Source: an uncultured Butyricicoccus sp. (GTDB lineage Bacteria > Bacillota > Clostridia > Oscillospirales > Butyricicoccaceae). Taken from it: a stretch of DNA of 64,000 nucleotides. The stretch covers positions 217,400 through 281,399 of the forward strand of contig NZ_CALWJM010000001.1 of NCBI RefSeq assembly GCF_944381005.1. The letters run 5' to 3'. Positions 1-9,472 of this stretch are shown piece after piece. A program made the position numbers and the translations under genes. The notes under the pieces are model-generated. The model searched no databases. It had not been told where the DNA came from and was given only the letters and a program-made list of their open reading frames with translations. The stretch's first letter is position 1. Each line of letters opens with the position of its first letter.

Positions 1-1638
1 ACTGTGCGTGCGCACACCACCCAGTCGGCGGTAAAAATCGAGTAGTGAACCGTCTTCATTACCCCACGGATAGGTGCGGCGATTAAACGGGTCTTCAAAG
101 CCCTGTACACCGGCTTCATCTCCGTAGTAGATGGTCGGAGAACCGGGCATCGTAAACTGAATGGTCGCCGCCAGATACATCTTCTCACGTGCGGCAATCA
201 GTTCGTCACCCATGAGCCGCGCAGCGGCGCGGTGCTCACGGCTGCCGCTCCAGTCCTCCGGTTTTGCACCCATAACGGTCAGAGCACGCGGGGTATCGTG
301 TGTGCCAATAATGTTCATCAGGTTATAGAACACCGCACGCGGGTAATTTTCGCGCAGGCACTCCATCTTTTCGGCAAAGTCCTCGGCAGGCGAACCGCCC
401 AGAAAACTCAGCACACCATCACGCAGAGGATAGTTCATCACGCTATCTAGTTCCCCGCCCTGAAAATAGCGGCGGCGCACCGAATAGCTGATTTTATTGG
501 ACGCGTCCTCCCAGACCTCGCCCACGACCAGCGCGTCAGGCTTTTCCCGACGAGCGGCAGCATTGAGTTTTGCAATGAACTGGTCGGGCAATTCGTCTGC
601 CACGTCCAACCGCCAGCCCGATGCACCCAAGCGCAACCAGCGGCGAATCACGCTGTCCTCATCCTCAATGATATAGTCCAGATAATTTGGGTTTAACTCG
701 TTGACCTGTGGCAAAGTGTAGATACCCCACCAAGAACTGTACTGGTCGGGCCAGTGCGAAAAGTCGTACCACTCAAAATATGGGGAATCCTGCGACTGGA
801 ACGCGCCCAAGCTGTCATAATGTCCACGCGCATTAAAATATACGCTATCGTAGCCGTTGTGACTAAACACGCCATCCAAAATCACGCGCATCCCGCGCTT
901 TTTCGCTTCGGCGCACAGTTCTTGGAAGTCCTCCTCGGTGCCCATCATGGGGTCAATGCACTTATAGTTGCCAGTGTCATACCGGTGGTTGGAATAGGCT
1001 TCAAAAATAGGGTTAAAGTACAGGGTCTGGACGTGCAGCGACTGCAAGTAGTCCAGCTTGGACAGCACGCCTTTGAGACTGCCACCGAAAAAGTCATTGT
1101 TGAGAATTTCGCCGTGCTCGTCGGGTTGATACACTGGAATATCATTCCAGTTATCGTGTACCTCGCGGTGTGCGCGGTAGCCCTCCTTGGGCGGCACTTC
1201 GGTACGACAAAAGCGGTCGGGGAAAATATTATAAGTGATGCCCTTACCGAACCAGTCTGCTACCTGATACCCACCGTCATACACGGTGAGCTGGTAACAT
1301 TCTCCGCGGGTATCGCTCTCATAGCTCTCACCATGTGCGCCGCGGCAAATATATTTTGTTTCATTGCGGCCTTCTGCCACAAAGTAATACCAATATAAAT
1401 CGGGAGTTTGCGGAATAAAATTGACCGTATAGCGGTCGCAGGCACCCTCAATGCCATCCCAGTGCATGGGATAGCCCATCGGCTCCTGTCCATCAATACA
1501 GATATACAGCGTCACGCGCTGCAAAAACACCTCACGAGGTGGAAAAACCGAAAAACGTACCGTCTGACCGGCGGGCACTGCGCCATAGGGCTGCTTGCAA
1601 GCCAGGTCACGGGATTTAAAAATACTCTGTTCAAACAT
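1..1638 (-). CDS. neopullulanase/cyclomaltodextrinase-type GH13 glycosidase (3' end outside window)
   Basis: Hydrolyses alpha-glucans or maltodextrins, most likely in the cytoplasm because no signal peptide is seen. The visible 546 codons hold an N-terminal beta-type region (about residues 1-125) and a GH13 barrel. Barrel motifs are ILDGVFSHNG, WRLDVADE (nucleophile Asp), VVGEVWED (acid/base Glu), GTHDTPR (third Asp) and the neopullulanase-like YYGDEAG. The ATG at 1638 follows AAAGGAG with a longish 12-nt spacer. It is the last gene of a glg cluster, which suits turnover of glycogen-derived dextrins. The C-terminus runs off the left edge. Exact substrate (pullulan, cyclodextrin or maltodextrin) cannot be told from sequence. 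Confidence 0.88.
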   Translation of the reverse strand, partial: MFEQSIFKSRDLACKQPYGAVPAGQTVRFSVFPPREVFLQRVTLYICIDGQEPMGYPMHWDGIEGACDRYTVNFIPQTPDLYWYYFVAEGRNETKYICRGAHGESYESDTRGECYQLTVYDGGYQVADWFGKGITYNIFPDRFCRTEVPPKEGYRAHREVHDNWNDIPVYQPDEHGEILNNDFFGGSLKGVLSKLDYLQSLHVQTLYFNPIFEAYSNHRYDTGNYKCIDPMMGTEEDFQELCAEAKKRGMRVILDGVFSHNGYDSVYFNARGHYDSLGAFQSQDSPYFEWYDFSHWPDQYSSWWGIYTLPQVNELNPNYLDYIIEDEDSVIRRWLRLGASGWRLDVADELPDQFIAKLNAAARREKPDALVVGEVWEDASNKISYSVRRRYFQGGELDSVMNYPLRDGVLSFLGGSPAEDFAEKMECLRENYPRAVFYNLMNIIGTHDTPRALTVMGAKPEDWSGSREHRAAARLMGDELIAAREKMYLAATIQFTMPGSPTIYYGDEAGVQGFEDPFNRRTYPWGNEDGSLLDFYRRLGGVRTHS

Positions 1639-1664
1639 ATTACAGATTTACTCCTTTGGGAAAA

Positions 1665-1749
1665 TGCTTTTGCCAAAGCAGCGCTTTGGCTGGCTTTCGC
1701 AAAAGCACGTTCTTGGCGAAAGTGAGGACTGCCCGATTGGGGACAGTCC
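1665..1749 (-). repeat. nested, partly exclusive inverted repeats upstream of the GH13 gene
   Basis: The gap between glgA and the GH13 gene is packed with hairpins. TGCTTTTGC (1665-1673) pairs with 1699-1707, and inside it CCAAAGC (1673-1679) pairs with 1683-1689. CTTTCGC (1694-1700) can instead pair with GCGAAAG (1716-1722), competing for bases 1699-1700. GGACTG (1726-1731) pairs with CAGTCC (1744-1749). No clean T-tract follows the last hairpin, so this may be an attenuator-like or processing leader, or a small palindromic repeat element. Confidence 0.6.
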
Positions 1750-1767
1750 ACGCTCTCTACTATCATA

Positions 1768-3195
1768 TCAAATGGATTGATAGACCTCAACATATTTTTC
1801 GGCAGATTTCGTCCAACTGAAATCGGTTTCCATTCCGCCCCGTACCAGCTTTTTCCATGCCTCCGGATTGTAGCGGTAAACCTCGCACGCCTCGCGGATG
1901 ACATGCAGCATATCATGGGCGTTGTAGCTGAAGAACGTAAAGCCGTTGCCTGTACCCAGATAATCGACGAATGCGGTCACTGTATCCTTTAATCCGCCAG
2001 TCTCGCGCACAATCGGAATCGTGCCGTACCGCAGCGCAATCATTTGCGCCAAACCACACGGCTCGGTTTTAGACGGCATCAGGAACAAATCGGCACCGGC
2101 ATAAATTTTGTTCGCCAACTCGGCAGAGAACAGAATGGATACCGAAATCTTATCCGGATAGCGGCGCTTGGCATCCAAAAACATCTGTTCATACCGCCAG
2201 TCACCTTTACCCAGCATGATAAGCCGCACATCATCTTGTAAGATATCGTCCAGTACAGCTTCCACCAAATCCAGACCCTTTTGGTCGGTCAAGCGCCCAA
2301 TCATGGCAATGACCGGTGTATCCGCCTGCCCTTCTAACCCGCACAAATCAAGCAAGTCTTTTTTATCTGCCTTCTTTCCTGCCGGACGCGCAGCAGTATA
2401 GTGTTTGTGCAGTGCCGGGTCGGTCGCCGGGTCAAATGCTTCCATATCAATGCCGTTCAAAATGCCGTGCAGTTTATAGCTATTGTTGCGAAGAATAGCA
2501 TCCAATCCATGTCCATAGTACGGGGTCTGGATTTCCTCTGCGTAGCTGGGCGACACGGTCGTAACTGCGCCCGATGCCACAATCGCCGCCTTCATCAAAT
2601 TGACATCGCCATCCATTTCCATGAATCCCGAGCGGAAGTGCGCATCATCAATGCCCAGCACATATTCAAGCACATCACGCCCAAATCGTCCCTGAAAGGC
2701 GATGTTGTGAATGGTGAACACAGTCTTGATACCAGTATAATCCGGACGACCGGCGAACATCAGATTATAATACACTGGAATGAGTGCGGTCTGCCAGTCG
2801 TTGGCGTTGATGACATCGGGCTTCCAATCCAAATCGGGCAGGATTTCCAAAACCGCCTTACTAAAGTATGCGAACCTTTCGGCGTCATCATACTCCCCAT
2901 AGAGCTGTGCACGCGCAAAATAATATTCGTTATCAATAAAATAATAGGTCACGTCATCCTTTTCATACGAAAAGATACCGCAATATTGATTGCGCCAGCC
3001 AAGCTGCACATAGGCGTTCTTCACATGGGTCATTTTTTCGCGCCAATTCGCGCCAATGGCGCTGTACAGCGGGCAGAACACGCGCACATCGTGTCCAGCC
3101 TTTGCCAGCGCTGCGGGCAGCGCGCCCGCCACATCGCCCAGACCACCAGTTTTGATAAACGGCGCGACTTCTGGTGATGCAAACATGATTTTCAT
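1768..3195 (-). CDS. glgA: glycogen synthase (ADP-glucose type)
   Basis: Transfers glucose from ADP-glucose to the growing alpha-1,4-glucan (GT5 family, two Rossmann domains, cytoplasm). At 475 residues it has the normal bacterial GlgA length. The ADP-glucose-binding KTGGLGDV motif lies near residues 16-23, and the C-terminal domain has KTEPCGLAQMIALRYGT followed by ETGGL. ATG at 3195 follows a GAGGGGA ribosome binding site 7 nt upstream. It follows glgD on the same strand after 227 nt of structured DNA, so its expression may be tuned separately from glgC/glgD. Confidence 0.96.
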   Translation of the reverse strand: MKIMFASPEVAPFIKTGGLGDVAGALPAALAKAGHDVRVFCPLYSAIGANWREKMTHVKNAYVQLGWRNQYCGIFSYEKDDVTYYFIDNEYYFARAQLYGEYDDAERFAYFSKAVLEILPDLDWKPDVINANDWQTALIPVYYNLMFAGRPDYTGIKTVFTIHNIAFQGRFGRDVLEYVLGIDDAHFRSGFMEMDGDVNLMKAAIVASGAVTTVSPSYAEEIQTPYYGHGLDAILRNNSYKLHGILNGIDMEAFDPATDPALHKHYTAARPAGKKADKKDLLDLCGLEGQADTPVIAMIGRLTDQKGLDLVEAVLDDILQDDVRLIMLGKGDWRYEQMFLDAKRRYPDKISVSILFSAELANKIYAGADLFLMPSKTEPCGLAQMIALRYGTIPIVRETGGLKDTVTAFVDYLGTGNGFTFFSYNAHDMLHVIREACEVYRYNPEAWKKLVRGGMETDFSWTKSAEKYVEVYQSI

Positions 3196-3221
3196 AACAA
3201 TATCCCCTCTCAGCGAGCGAA

Positions 3222-3382
3222 AAGCGGGAGCTTCCCCTGTTGGACGCTCCCGCTTGTAACAGAATCCATTTTGTTAGGGAATCAAAGTCCCCCTAAGAAA
3301 CACGCAGACCAGCATTTTTATCTGCGTTACCCCCGCAGGTATCCCCTTTTGGGGTAAAATCCGAAAGAGACCTCCGGATTTT
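3222..3382 (-). promoter_or_regulatory. structured glgD-glgA intergenic leader with several hairpins
   Basis: Four inverted repeats lie in the 227-nt gap: 3356-3363 with 3375-3382, a CCCC/GGGG hairpin around 3343-3354, ACGCAGA 3302-3308 with 3321-3327, and a perfect 10-bp stem 3222-3231 with 3245-3254. On the glgA-coding strand the last is followed by TTTT, so it could act as a weak terminator or attenuator just before glgA. The first has a T6 run only on the other strand. No known riboswitch class was recognised. Confidence 0.5.
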
Positions 3383-3422
3383 TTGGAATTTTATGGTCTT
3401 CCAGCCGGGCGTTCGGCAGTAT

Positions 3423-4550
3423 TTATACGACCGAGCGCTTTGCGATAACGACCGGATAATTTTCATGACCCATCATGGTACGACCCTCACGGATGGTCAC
3501 GCCGCGGTCAAGCACCATATGTGCCAGCGACGCGCCCGACAGAATACGGCCGTTTTCCATGACGATAGAGTTTTTCACCTCAGCATCCTTTTCAATCAGC
3601 ACATCGCGGAACAGGATGGAGTTTGTGACCTTGCCTTCGATGTGGCAGCCATCGGCAACCAAGCTATCACATACTTCGGCTTCATCGCCATAATATGCCG
3701 GTGCTTCGTCATAGATGCGGGTAAAGATGGGACGGGTGCGCAGGAACAGCTCATTGCGGCAGTCCTTGTCCAGAATATCCATGCTTGCCTGGAAGTAGTC
3801 CTTAGCATCAAAGACCTTCATGTTATACTCGTTAAAGACATAAGCACCGATGTTGCTTTCGGTCAGCGCACGGGTGAGCAATTCGCGCTCGAAGTGGGTG
3901 CAGTTGTGGGTAACACAGTCGGCAATCAGATGAATCAGATACTGACGAGTCATCACATAGATACCCAGTGCCGAATACTTGCACTTGCCGTCGTTGTTGT
4001 CGCCCACGCGAATATCCACGATTTCGCGCTTGCGGTTGAGTTCGCAGTAAGTCGTGAACGGATTGTCTACCGACTTCTTGGTGACAACCATCGTAACATC
4101 ATTGCCGCTCTCCTCATGGGCGCGTAATACCTCGTCTACCGGTACATTGGCAATCAGGTCGCCGTCTGCCAGCACGACATAATCAGCGCGATTCTTTTGC
4201 AGGAAGTCGATTGCACCAGCCAGTGCATCAATCTTGCCGCGATATTCGCCAGTCACCAGCGGCGAAGCCTTCTTGGAATAGGAGTACGGCGGCAGCAGGG
4301 TGATACCCGCATTTTTACGGGACAAATCCCAGTCCTTACCGGTGCCAATGTGGTCGATGAGCGACTGATACTTGTCCTTCATCAACAGGCCGATGCGGTA
4401 CACGCCCGCATTGACCATGTTAGACAGCATAAAGTCAACGATACGATACCGGCCGCCGAACGGAACGGCTGCAACGGTGCGATGGTCGGTCAGTTCGCGC
4501 AAGTCGTTGTCGGTATCAAAAGCGATAATAAGTCCTAAAACATTTTTCAT
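3423..4550 (-). CDS. glgD: GlgD, regulatory subunit of glucose-1-phosphate adenylyltransferase
   Basis: Nucleotidyltransferase-fold plus left-handed beta-helix protein (375 residues), homologous to GlgC. Near residues 8-40 it has FDTDNDLRELTDHRTVAAVPFG-type sequence instead of the catalytic GGxGxRL loop, as expected for the Firmicutes GlgD subunit, which modulates GlgC in a mixed oligomer. An upstream in-frame extension exists, but the start at MKNVLGL (4550) has an AGAGGGG ribosome binding site and fits the family. It begins 17 nt after the glgC stop, so the two are co-transcribed. Confidence 0.93.
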   Translation of the reverse strand: MKNVLGLIIAFDTDNDLRELTDHRTVAAVPFGGRYRIVDFMLSNMVNAGVYRIGLLMKDKYQSLIDHIGTGKDWDLSRKNAGITLLPPYSYSKKASPLVTGEYRGKIDALAGAIDFLQKNRADYVVLADGDLIANVPVDEVLRAHEESGNDVTMVVTKKSVDNPFTTYCELNRKREIVDIRVGDNNDGKCKYSALGIYVMTRQYLIHLIADCVTHNCTHFERELLTRALTESNIGAYVFNEYNMKVFDAKDYFQASMDILDKDCRNELFLRTRPIFTRIYDEAPAYYGDEAEVCDSLVADGCHIEGKVTNSILFRDVLIEKDAEVKNSIVMENGRILSGASLAHMVLDRGVTIREGRTMMGHENYPVVIAKRSVV

Positions 4551-4567
4551 GGTTGCGTCCCCTCTTT

Positions 4568-5779
4568 TTATTCCTGGTCGGGCAGGTCTGCGCCTGCCAT
4601 CTCCTTGGCACCCAGCTTGGCATTCTTGCCAATGCGAACACCCGATGCCACGACAGCAACGCCCCAATCATCAGCAGCAACCTCGCTCGGTGCTGCACCG
4701 ACTGTTGCGCCCGCGCAGATGTGTGCGTTTTCTGCCACAATGGCATAGCGAACGGTTGCACCCTTCTCAACCACAGCACCCGGCATCAGGATGGAATATT
4801 CCACCTTCGCACCCTTTTCAATGGTGACATCAGAGAACAGTACAGACTCGGATACTTCACCGTAAATCTCGCAGCCCTCGGAAATCAGTGAGTGCATGAC
4901 TTTGGACTGTTTGCTTGTGAAGTGCGGGGGCGCACCGTTGTTGCGTCCATAAATCTTCCAGCTATCATCGGTCAGATTCAGGCCAGACTTGGGAGAAAGC
5001 AAGTCCATATTTGCTTCCCACAGCGATTCAATGGTACCGACATCCTTCCAGTAACCCTCGAAGCGGTAAGCAACCATCTTTTCGCCTGCATTCAGCATTG
5101 CCGGAATAATATCCTTGCCGAAGTCGTTGGACGAAGCAGTATTATTCTCGTCGTCGATGAGGTATTGACGCAGCTTCTTCCAGCTAAAGATGTAGATACC
5201 CATAGAAGCCAGTGTGCTCTTGGGCTGCTTGGGCTTCTCCTCGAACTCATAGATGGTTCCGTCCTCGCGGCAGTTCATAATACCAAAGCGCGAAGCTTCA
5301 TCGAGCGGCACTTCCATAACCGCAATCGTGGCATCTGCACCGGCCTTTTTGTGATGCTGGAGCATCTTGTTGTAGTTCATCTTGTAGATGTGGTCGCCCG
5401 ACAGAATCAGGACATAATCGGGGTCATACTCGTCCACAAACTCGATGTTCTGATAGATGGCGTTTGCTGTGCCCTTGTACCAATCCGAACCTTTGCCGCG
5501 CTGGTACGGCGGCAGGGTGTAGACACCGCCGCGCATACGGTCAAGGTCCCAAGTCTGACCCGAACCGATGTAAGCGTTGAGCACATGCGGCTCATACTGT
5601 GTCAGTACACCTACCGTGTCAATGCCAGAATTGACACAGTTTGACAGCGGGAAGTCGATGATTCGATACTTGCCGCCGAACGGTACAGCAGGTTTTGCCA
5701 CCTTGGTTGTCAGCACATACAGTCTGCTTCCCTGGCCGCCAGCCAGAAGCATGGCAACACATTCTTTCTTACGATACAT
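4568..5779 (-). CDS. glgC: glucose-1-phosphate adenylyltransferase
   Basis: Makes ADP-glucose and pyrophosphate from ATP and glucose-1-phosphate, the committed step of bacterial glycogen synthesis. The 403-residue protein has the nucleotide loop [14 protein letters not shown] (residues 11-24), [19 protein letters not shown], the sugar-phosphate segment GTANAIYQN and the LSGDHIYKM region, followed by C-terminal hexapeptide repeats. The loop has Val where most family members have Pro (LxPLT), a small oddity. It sits between glgB and glgD in the cluster. Confidence 0.96.
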   Translation of the reverse strand: MYRKKECVAMLLAGGQGSRLYVLTTKVAKPAVPFGGKYRIIDFPLSNCVNSGIDTVGVLTQYEPHVLNAYIGSGQTWDLDRMRGGVYTLPPYQRGKGSDWYKGTANAIYQNIEFVDEYDPDYVLILSGDHIYKMNYNKMLQHHKKAGADATIAVMEVPLDEASRFGIMNCREDGTIYEFEEKPKQPKSTLASMGIYIFSWKKLRQYLIDDENNTASSNDFGKDIIPAMLNAGEKMVAYRFEGYWKDVGTIESLWEANMDLLSPKSGLNLTDDSWKIYGRNNGAPPHFTSKQSKVMHSLISEGCEIYGEVSESVLFSDVTIEKGAKVEYSILMPGAVVEKGATVRYAIVAENAHICAGATVGAAPSEVAADDWGVAVVASGVRIGKNAKLGAKEMAGADLPDQE

Positions 5780-5817
5780 GATTACTCTCCGTTTCTCCTC
5801 ACTTATTTTGTATCAGG

Positions 5818-5856
5818 ACTCCGGTTGCGCACTTTGAGGGAATGGCACAACGGAGT
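5818..5856 (-). repeat. hairpin in the glgB-glgC gap
   Basis: ACTCCG (5818-5823) pairs with CGGAGT (5851-5856), extended by an imperfect TTGxGC/GCxCAA inner stem. No T-tract follows on the minus strand, so it is more likely an mRNA-stabilising or processing hairpin between glgB and glgC than a terminator. Confidence 0.4.
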
Positions 5857-5870
5857 GAGATAAATCGAGT

Positions 5871-7967
5871 TTATTCTTGATTTTGATTGCCCCGTGTGCG
5901 GCGGCTTGCCGTGGTCGTCTTGCTCTTTTCTCCACGCGCCTTGGGTGCCGGGCTTGCCGACGCACTCTTGCACTCGGCCTTGCCGCTTTTGCTCGCCGGT
6001 GTCGCCTTGGCACGGCGGGCAACCCGCGGTTTGCCCTTTAAGTAAATTACCGAAAGCGGTGCAATCTCCAAATCAATCAGGTCAGCATGTCCGTGCAGCT
6101 TGGGTGCGACCGGCTCACCGGTCTGCTCATCCACGGTCTTTTCCAGCACAGAGGCTGCTGCCTTGGAACGAACCTTTCCATTCTTGACACCAGAACCGCC
6201 GAATTCAGGCGCATCTGAAGTGAAAATTTCTTCATAAGTACCCGGATATGGCACGCCGATGCGGTAGCTTGGGTGATAGACCGGCGCAAAGTTAACCACG
6301 CAAATAAGGTCAGTGCCATCCGATGCAATGCGGCGGAATGCAATGATATTATTGCGGTTGTCGTCGTGGGAAATCCACTCGAAGCCCTGCCAGTCCATAT
6401 CGTTTTCCCAAAGCTGCTTGTTTGCCAGATAAGCGGCGTTGAGCGCCTTGACATAGGTTTGCATCTGGCGGTGTGCATCGTAATCGAGCAGCATCCAATC
6501 CAGTCCGCGTGCCTCGCTCCATTCGGAGAACTGAGCGAACTCACCACCCATGAACAGCATTTTCTTTCCGGGGTGTGCCATCATATAGCCATAGAGCGCA
6601 CGCAGGGTTGCAAATTTATTTTCATACGGTTCGGGCATCTTGTCGATGAGCGAATGTTTTCCGTGTACAACTTCGTCGTGTGAGAGCGGCAAAATATAGT
6701 TTTCGGAGAACGCATACATGAACGAAAAGGTAATCTTATCGTGCATATCCTTGCGGAAGAACGGGTCGGCCGATACATAGCACAGCATATCGTTCATCCA
6801 GCCCATATTCCACTTGAAATTAAAGCCCAGACCGCCAACCGAACCGGGTTTGGTCACCATAGGCCATGCGGTGGACTCCTCTGCAATCATCATCACGTCG
6901 GGATGGTCGGTCAAAATCATGTGGTTGAGCAACCGCAGGAAATCGACCGCTTCCAGATTTTCACGTCCGCCGTAAATGTTGGGGCGCCATTCGCCCTGAC
7001 GGTTGTAGTCCAGATACAGCATGGACGCAACGGCATCGACGCGCAAGCCATCAATGTGGAACTGTTCCACCCAGAACATAGCGGACGAGAACAGCAGGTT
7101 ACGCACCGATACCTTGCCGTAGTCAAAGACACGTGTGCCCCATTCCTTGTGCTCCATCTTGAGCGGGTCGGCGTACTCATAGAGGTAAGAGCCGTCGAAC
7201 TCGACCAAGCCGTGTCCGTCCTTGGGGAAGTGGGCGGGTACCCAGTCCATAATGACACCGATTCCAGCCTGATGGCACTTGTCAATGAAATACATCAGGT
7301 CATGCGGCGTGCCGTAGCGCGAAGTTGCGGCAAAGTAACCGGTGACCTGATAGCCCCATGAACCATCAAAGGGGTGTTCGGTCAGCGGCATACACTCAAT
7401 GTGCGTATAGCCCATTTCCTTGACATAGGGCACCAGTTCGTCGGCAAGTTGACGGTAAGAATAGAAGTTTCCGTCCTCATGGCGCTTCCACGAACCCATA
7501 TGTACTTCGTAGATATTCACCGGCGCAGTATAGGGCAAGTGGGTCTTGCGCCACTGCATCCAGCTGTCGTCGTTCCACTCATAGCCTTCCAAATCAAAGG
7601 TTTTAGAAGCATTCGACGGACGGGTTTCCGCGTGGAACCCATAGGGGTCAGCCTTATCAAAATACTGCCCGTCCGGTATATGAACCGAATATTTGTAAGA
7701 ATCGTACTGCTTTACACCGGGAATAAAACATTCCCAGATACCTGTTTCATCGCGCTCCATTTTATGCGCATCGCGACTCCAGCCATTAAATTCACCCATT
7801 ACTGCGACTTCGACGGCGTTGGGCGCATAGACAGAAAAGTAATATCCTTCCTGTCCATCACGGGTCTGCCGATGGGCACCCATAAATTCATAGGCGCGGC
7901 AATCCCGGCCGGACTGAAACAAGGCGGCATGTTCCTCTTTGGTTGTCATCCTTGTCTGCAAAGTCAT
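5871..7967 (-). CDS. glgB: 1,4-alpha-glucan branching enzyme with basic C-terminal tail
   Basis: Introduces alpha-1,6 branches into glycogen (GH13 with an N-terminal CBM48-like domain). The GH13 signatures are visible: LRVDAVASML (nucleophile Asp), MMIAEESTAWP (acid/base Glu) and LPLSHDEVVHG. The chosen ATG at 7967 follows GAGGGAGATG; a TTG 21 nt further upstream is in frame but lacks its own ribosome binding site. The last roughly 54 residues (5874-6035) form a Lys/Arg/Ser/Ala/Thr-rich low-complexity tail beyond the normal beta-domain end, unusual for this enzyme. First gene of the cluster. Confidence 0.95.
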   Translation of the reverse strand: MTLQTRMTTKEEHAALFQSGRDCRAYEFMGAHRQTRDGQEGYYFSVYAPNAVEVAVMGEFNGWSRDAHKMERDETGIWECFIPGVKQYDSYKYSVHIPDGQYFDKADPYGFHAETRPSNASKTFDLEGYEWNDDSWMQWRKTHLPYTAPVNIYEVHMGSWKRHEDGNFYSYRQLADELVPYVKEMGYTHIECMPLTEHPFDGSWGYQVTGYFAATSRYGTPHDLMYFIDKCHQAGIGVIMDWVPAHFPKDGHGLVEFDGSYLYEYADPLKMEHKEWGTRVFDYGKVSVRNLLFSSAMFWVEQFHIDGLRVDAVASMLYLDYNRQGEWRPNIYGGRENLEAVDFLRLLNHMILTDHPDVMMIAEESTAWPMVTKPGSVGGLGFNFKWNMGWMNDMLCYVSADPFFRKDMHDKITFSFMYAFSENYILPLSHDEVVHGKHSLIDKMPEPYENKFATLRALYGYMMAHPGKKMLFMGGEFAQFSEWSEARGLDWMLLDYDAHRQMQTYVKALNAAYLANKQLWENDMDWQGFEWISHDDNRNNIIAFRRIASDGTDLICVVNFAPVYHPSYRIGVPYPGTYEEIFTSDAPEFGGSGVKNGKVRSKAAASVLEKTVDEQTGEPVAPKLHGHADLIDLEIAPLSVIYLKGKPRVARRAKATPASKSGKAECKSASASPAPKARGEKSKTTTASRRTRGNQNQE

Positions 7968-8089
7968 GCGTTCATCTCCCTCTAACAATGCGCAAATTCG
8001 CGCGTTTTCCTCAGTATTTCAGAACTCCCCGTCGAACTTTGTCATTTTTATACAGTTTCGCGCGGATGAATTTCTGTTTTACTAGGTAT

Positions 8090-8118
8090 AGTATACAACC
8101 ATGCGCAAAAAAAGTCCA
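8090..8118 (-). promoter_or_regulatory. sigma-A-type promoter for the glg cluster
   Basis: Minus-strand -35 TGGACT (8113-8118), 17-nt spacer and -10 TATACT (8090-8095), about 120 nt upstream of glgB. The -35 lies within the cinA terminator hairpin and its T-tract. Confidence 0.6.
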
Positions 8119-8150
8119 GTGATATTTCGCTTTTTATGCAAACACTGGAC
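8106..8150 (-). terminator. intrinsic terminator of cinA
   Basis: Perfect 8-bp stem GTCCAGTG (8114-8121) with CACTGGAC (8143-8150). On the minus strand it is followed by seven Ts and lies 32 nt past the cinA stop. Confidence 0.85.
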
Positions 8151-8181
8151 AATTTTTATGAAGTTTTTGTGTCGGTTTTGG

Positions 8182-9423
8182 TCAGACTGCCTGTTCGTCC
8201 AGCATCCGGCGAATCAAGTCAAGGGCAGTCGATGCCGCCTGATAGCGCACGCGGTCACGTCCCAGACTAGAGTGCATCTCGTAAATCTGGCACCGTTCCC
8301 CCCAACATACAGCAATATAGACCAATCCAACCGGCTTTTCAGGCGTGCCGCCATCCGGCCCTGCAATGCCTGTGATGCCGACACCGAAATCGGTTCCCAT
8401 CAGACGCGCTACGCCGTGCGCCATCTGTTCTGCGGTTTCAGGGCTGACCGCCCCCTTGGTATCTAAGGTGTGTTGTGAAACCCCCAACACGCCCACTTTG
8501 ACCGCATTGGCATACGAACACACCCCACCTTTATAATAAGCCGATGCGCCCGGCAAGTCGGTCAACCGCTTGGACAGCAATCCACCTGTGCAGCTCTCGG
8601 CAACCGCCAGCGTCAGCCCGCGTGCGCGCAGCCCGTCGCCCACCACTTGTTCCAGTGAATCGACATCCACGCCATACACACTATCACCCAGCGCATCTAC
8701 CACTTGCTGCACCACCGGTGCCAGCAATTCTTCTGCCTGCTCTGCCGTGTCCGCTTTGGCGGTCACACGCACAAAACATTCGCTGGTTTTGGCATACGGT
8801 GCAATCGTCGGGTTTTGCATGGTCGCCATTTGGTCGTGCAGAATGGCTTCCATTGCCGACTCACCCAGTCCAAACACGCGCACATTATGTGATACGATGC
8901 AGCCGCCCGCCAGCGGATACAGATAGGGCATGGCGCGCAGTCGGAACATCGGCTCGCACTCGCGCGGTGGGCCGGGTAGCATGATAACATGCGTACCGTC
9001 CGCTTCGAACGCACAGCCGGGCGCGGTGCCCCAATCGTTGACCAGCGGCACGCACCCTTCGGGCAGCCATGCCTGCTTTTCATTGTTTGGGGTCATCTCG
9101 CGTCCGATATCGGCAAAAAATTTGCGAATTCGGTCGAGTGAGGGCTGGTCGAGCACCAACTTTTTATCGAACACACGCGCCAGCGTCTCTTTGGTCAGGT
9201 CGTCCAACGTTGGCCCCAACCCGCCTGTTGTAATCAAAATATCAGCTCGCGCCTTGGCTTCCCGAATGACACGTTCCAACCGCTGCGGGTTGTCGCCCAC
9301 CACGGTCTGATAATACACATCAATACCCAGTTCGGACAATCCCTGTGAAATCACCTGTGCATCGGTGTTTACAATGTCGCCCAGCAGGATTTCGGTGCCG
9401 ACGGCAATCAGTTCTGCTTTCAT
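8182..9423 (-). CDS. cinA: CinA-like protein (nicotinamide-nucleotide amidase/competence-damage family)
   Basis: Two-domain CinA protein of 413 residues. The N-terminal MoaB/MogA-like domain begins AELIAVGTEILLGDIVNTDA and contains TGGLGPTLDD. The C-terminal PncC-type domain contains the VAESCTGGLLSKRLTD segment with its catalytic Ser, plus GITGIAGPDGG. The family deamidates NMN and processes ADP-ribose pyrophosphate in NAD salvage; its competence link is known from other bacteria. ATG at 9423 follows GAGGGAG, preferred over an upstream in-frame extension. It has its own promoter and terminator and seems monocistronic. Confidence 0.94.
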   Translation of the reverse strand: MKAELIAVGTEILLGDIVNTDAQVISQGLSELGIDVYYQTVVGDNPQRLERVIREAKARADILITTGGLGPTLDDLTKETLARVFDKKLVLDQPSLDRIRKFFADIGREMTPNNEKQAWLPEGCVPLVNDWGTAPGCAFEADGTHVIMLPGPPRECEPMFRLRAMPYLYPLAGGCIVSHNVRVFGLGESAMEAILHDQMATMQNPTIAPYAKTSECFVRVTAKADTAEQAEELLAPVVQQVVDALGDSVYGVDVDSLEQVVGDGLRARGLTLAVAESCTGGLLSKRLTDLPGASAYYKGGVCSYANAVKVGVLGVSQHTLDTKGAVSPETAEQMAHGVARLMGTDFGVGITGIAGPDGGTPEKPVGLVYIAVCWGERCQIYEMHSSLGRDRVRYQAASTALDLIRRMLDEQAV

Positions 9424-9472
9424 ATAGTCTCCCTCTTTCACGCAGCGCGGGTACTGCGTGCGGTACGCTTTC

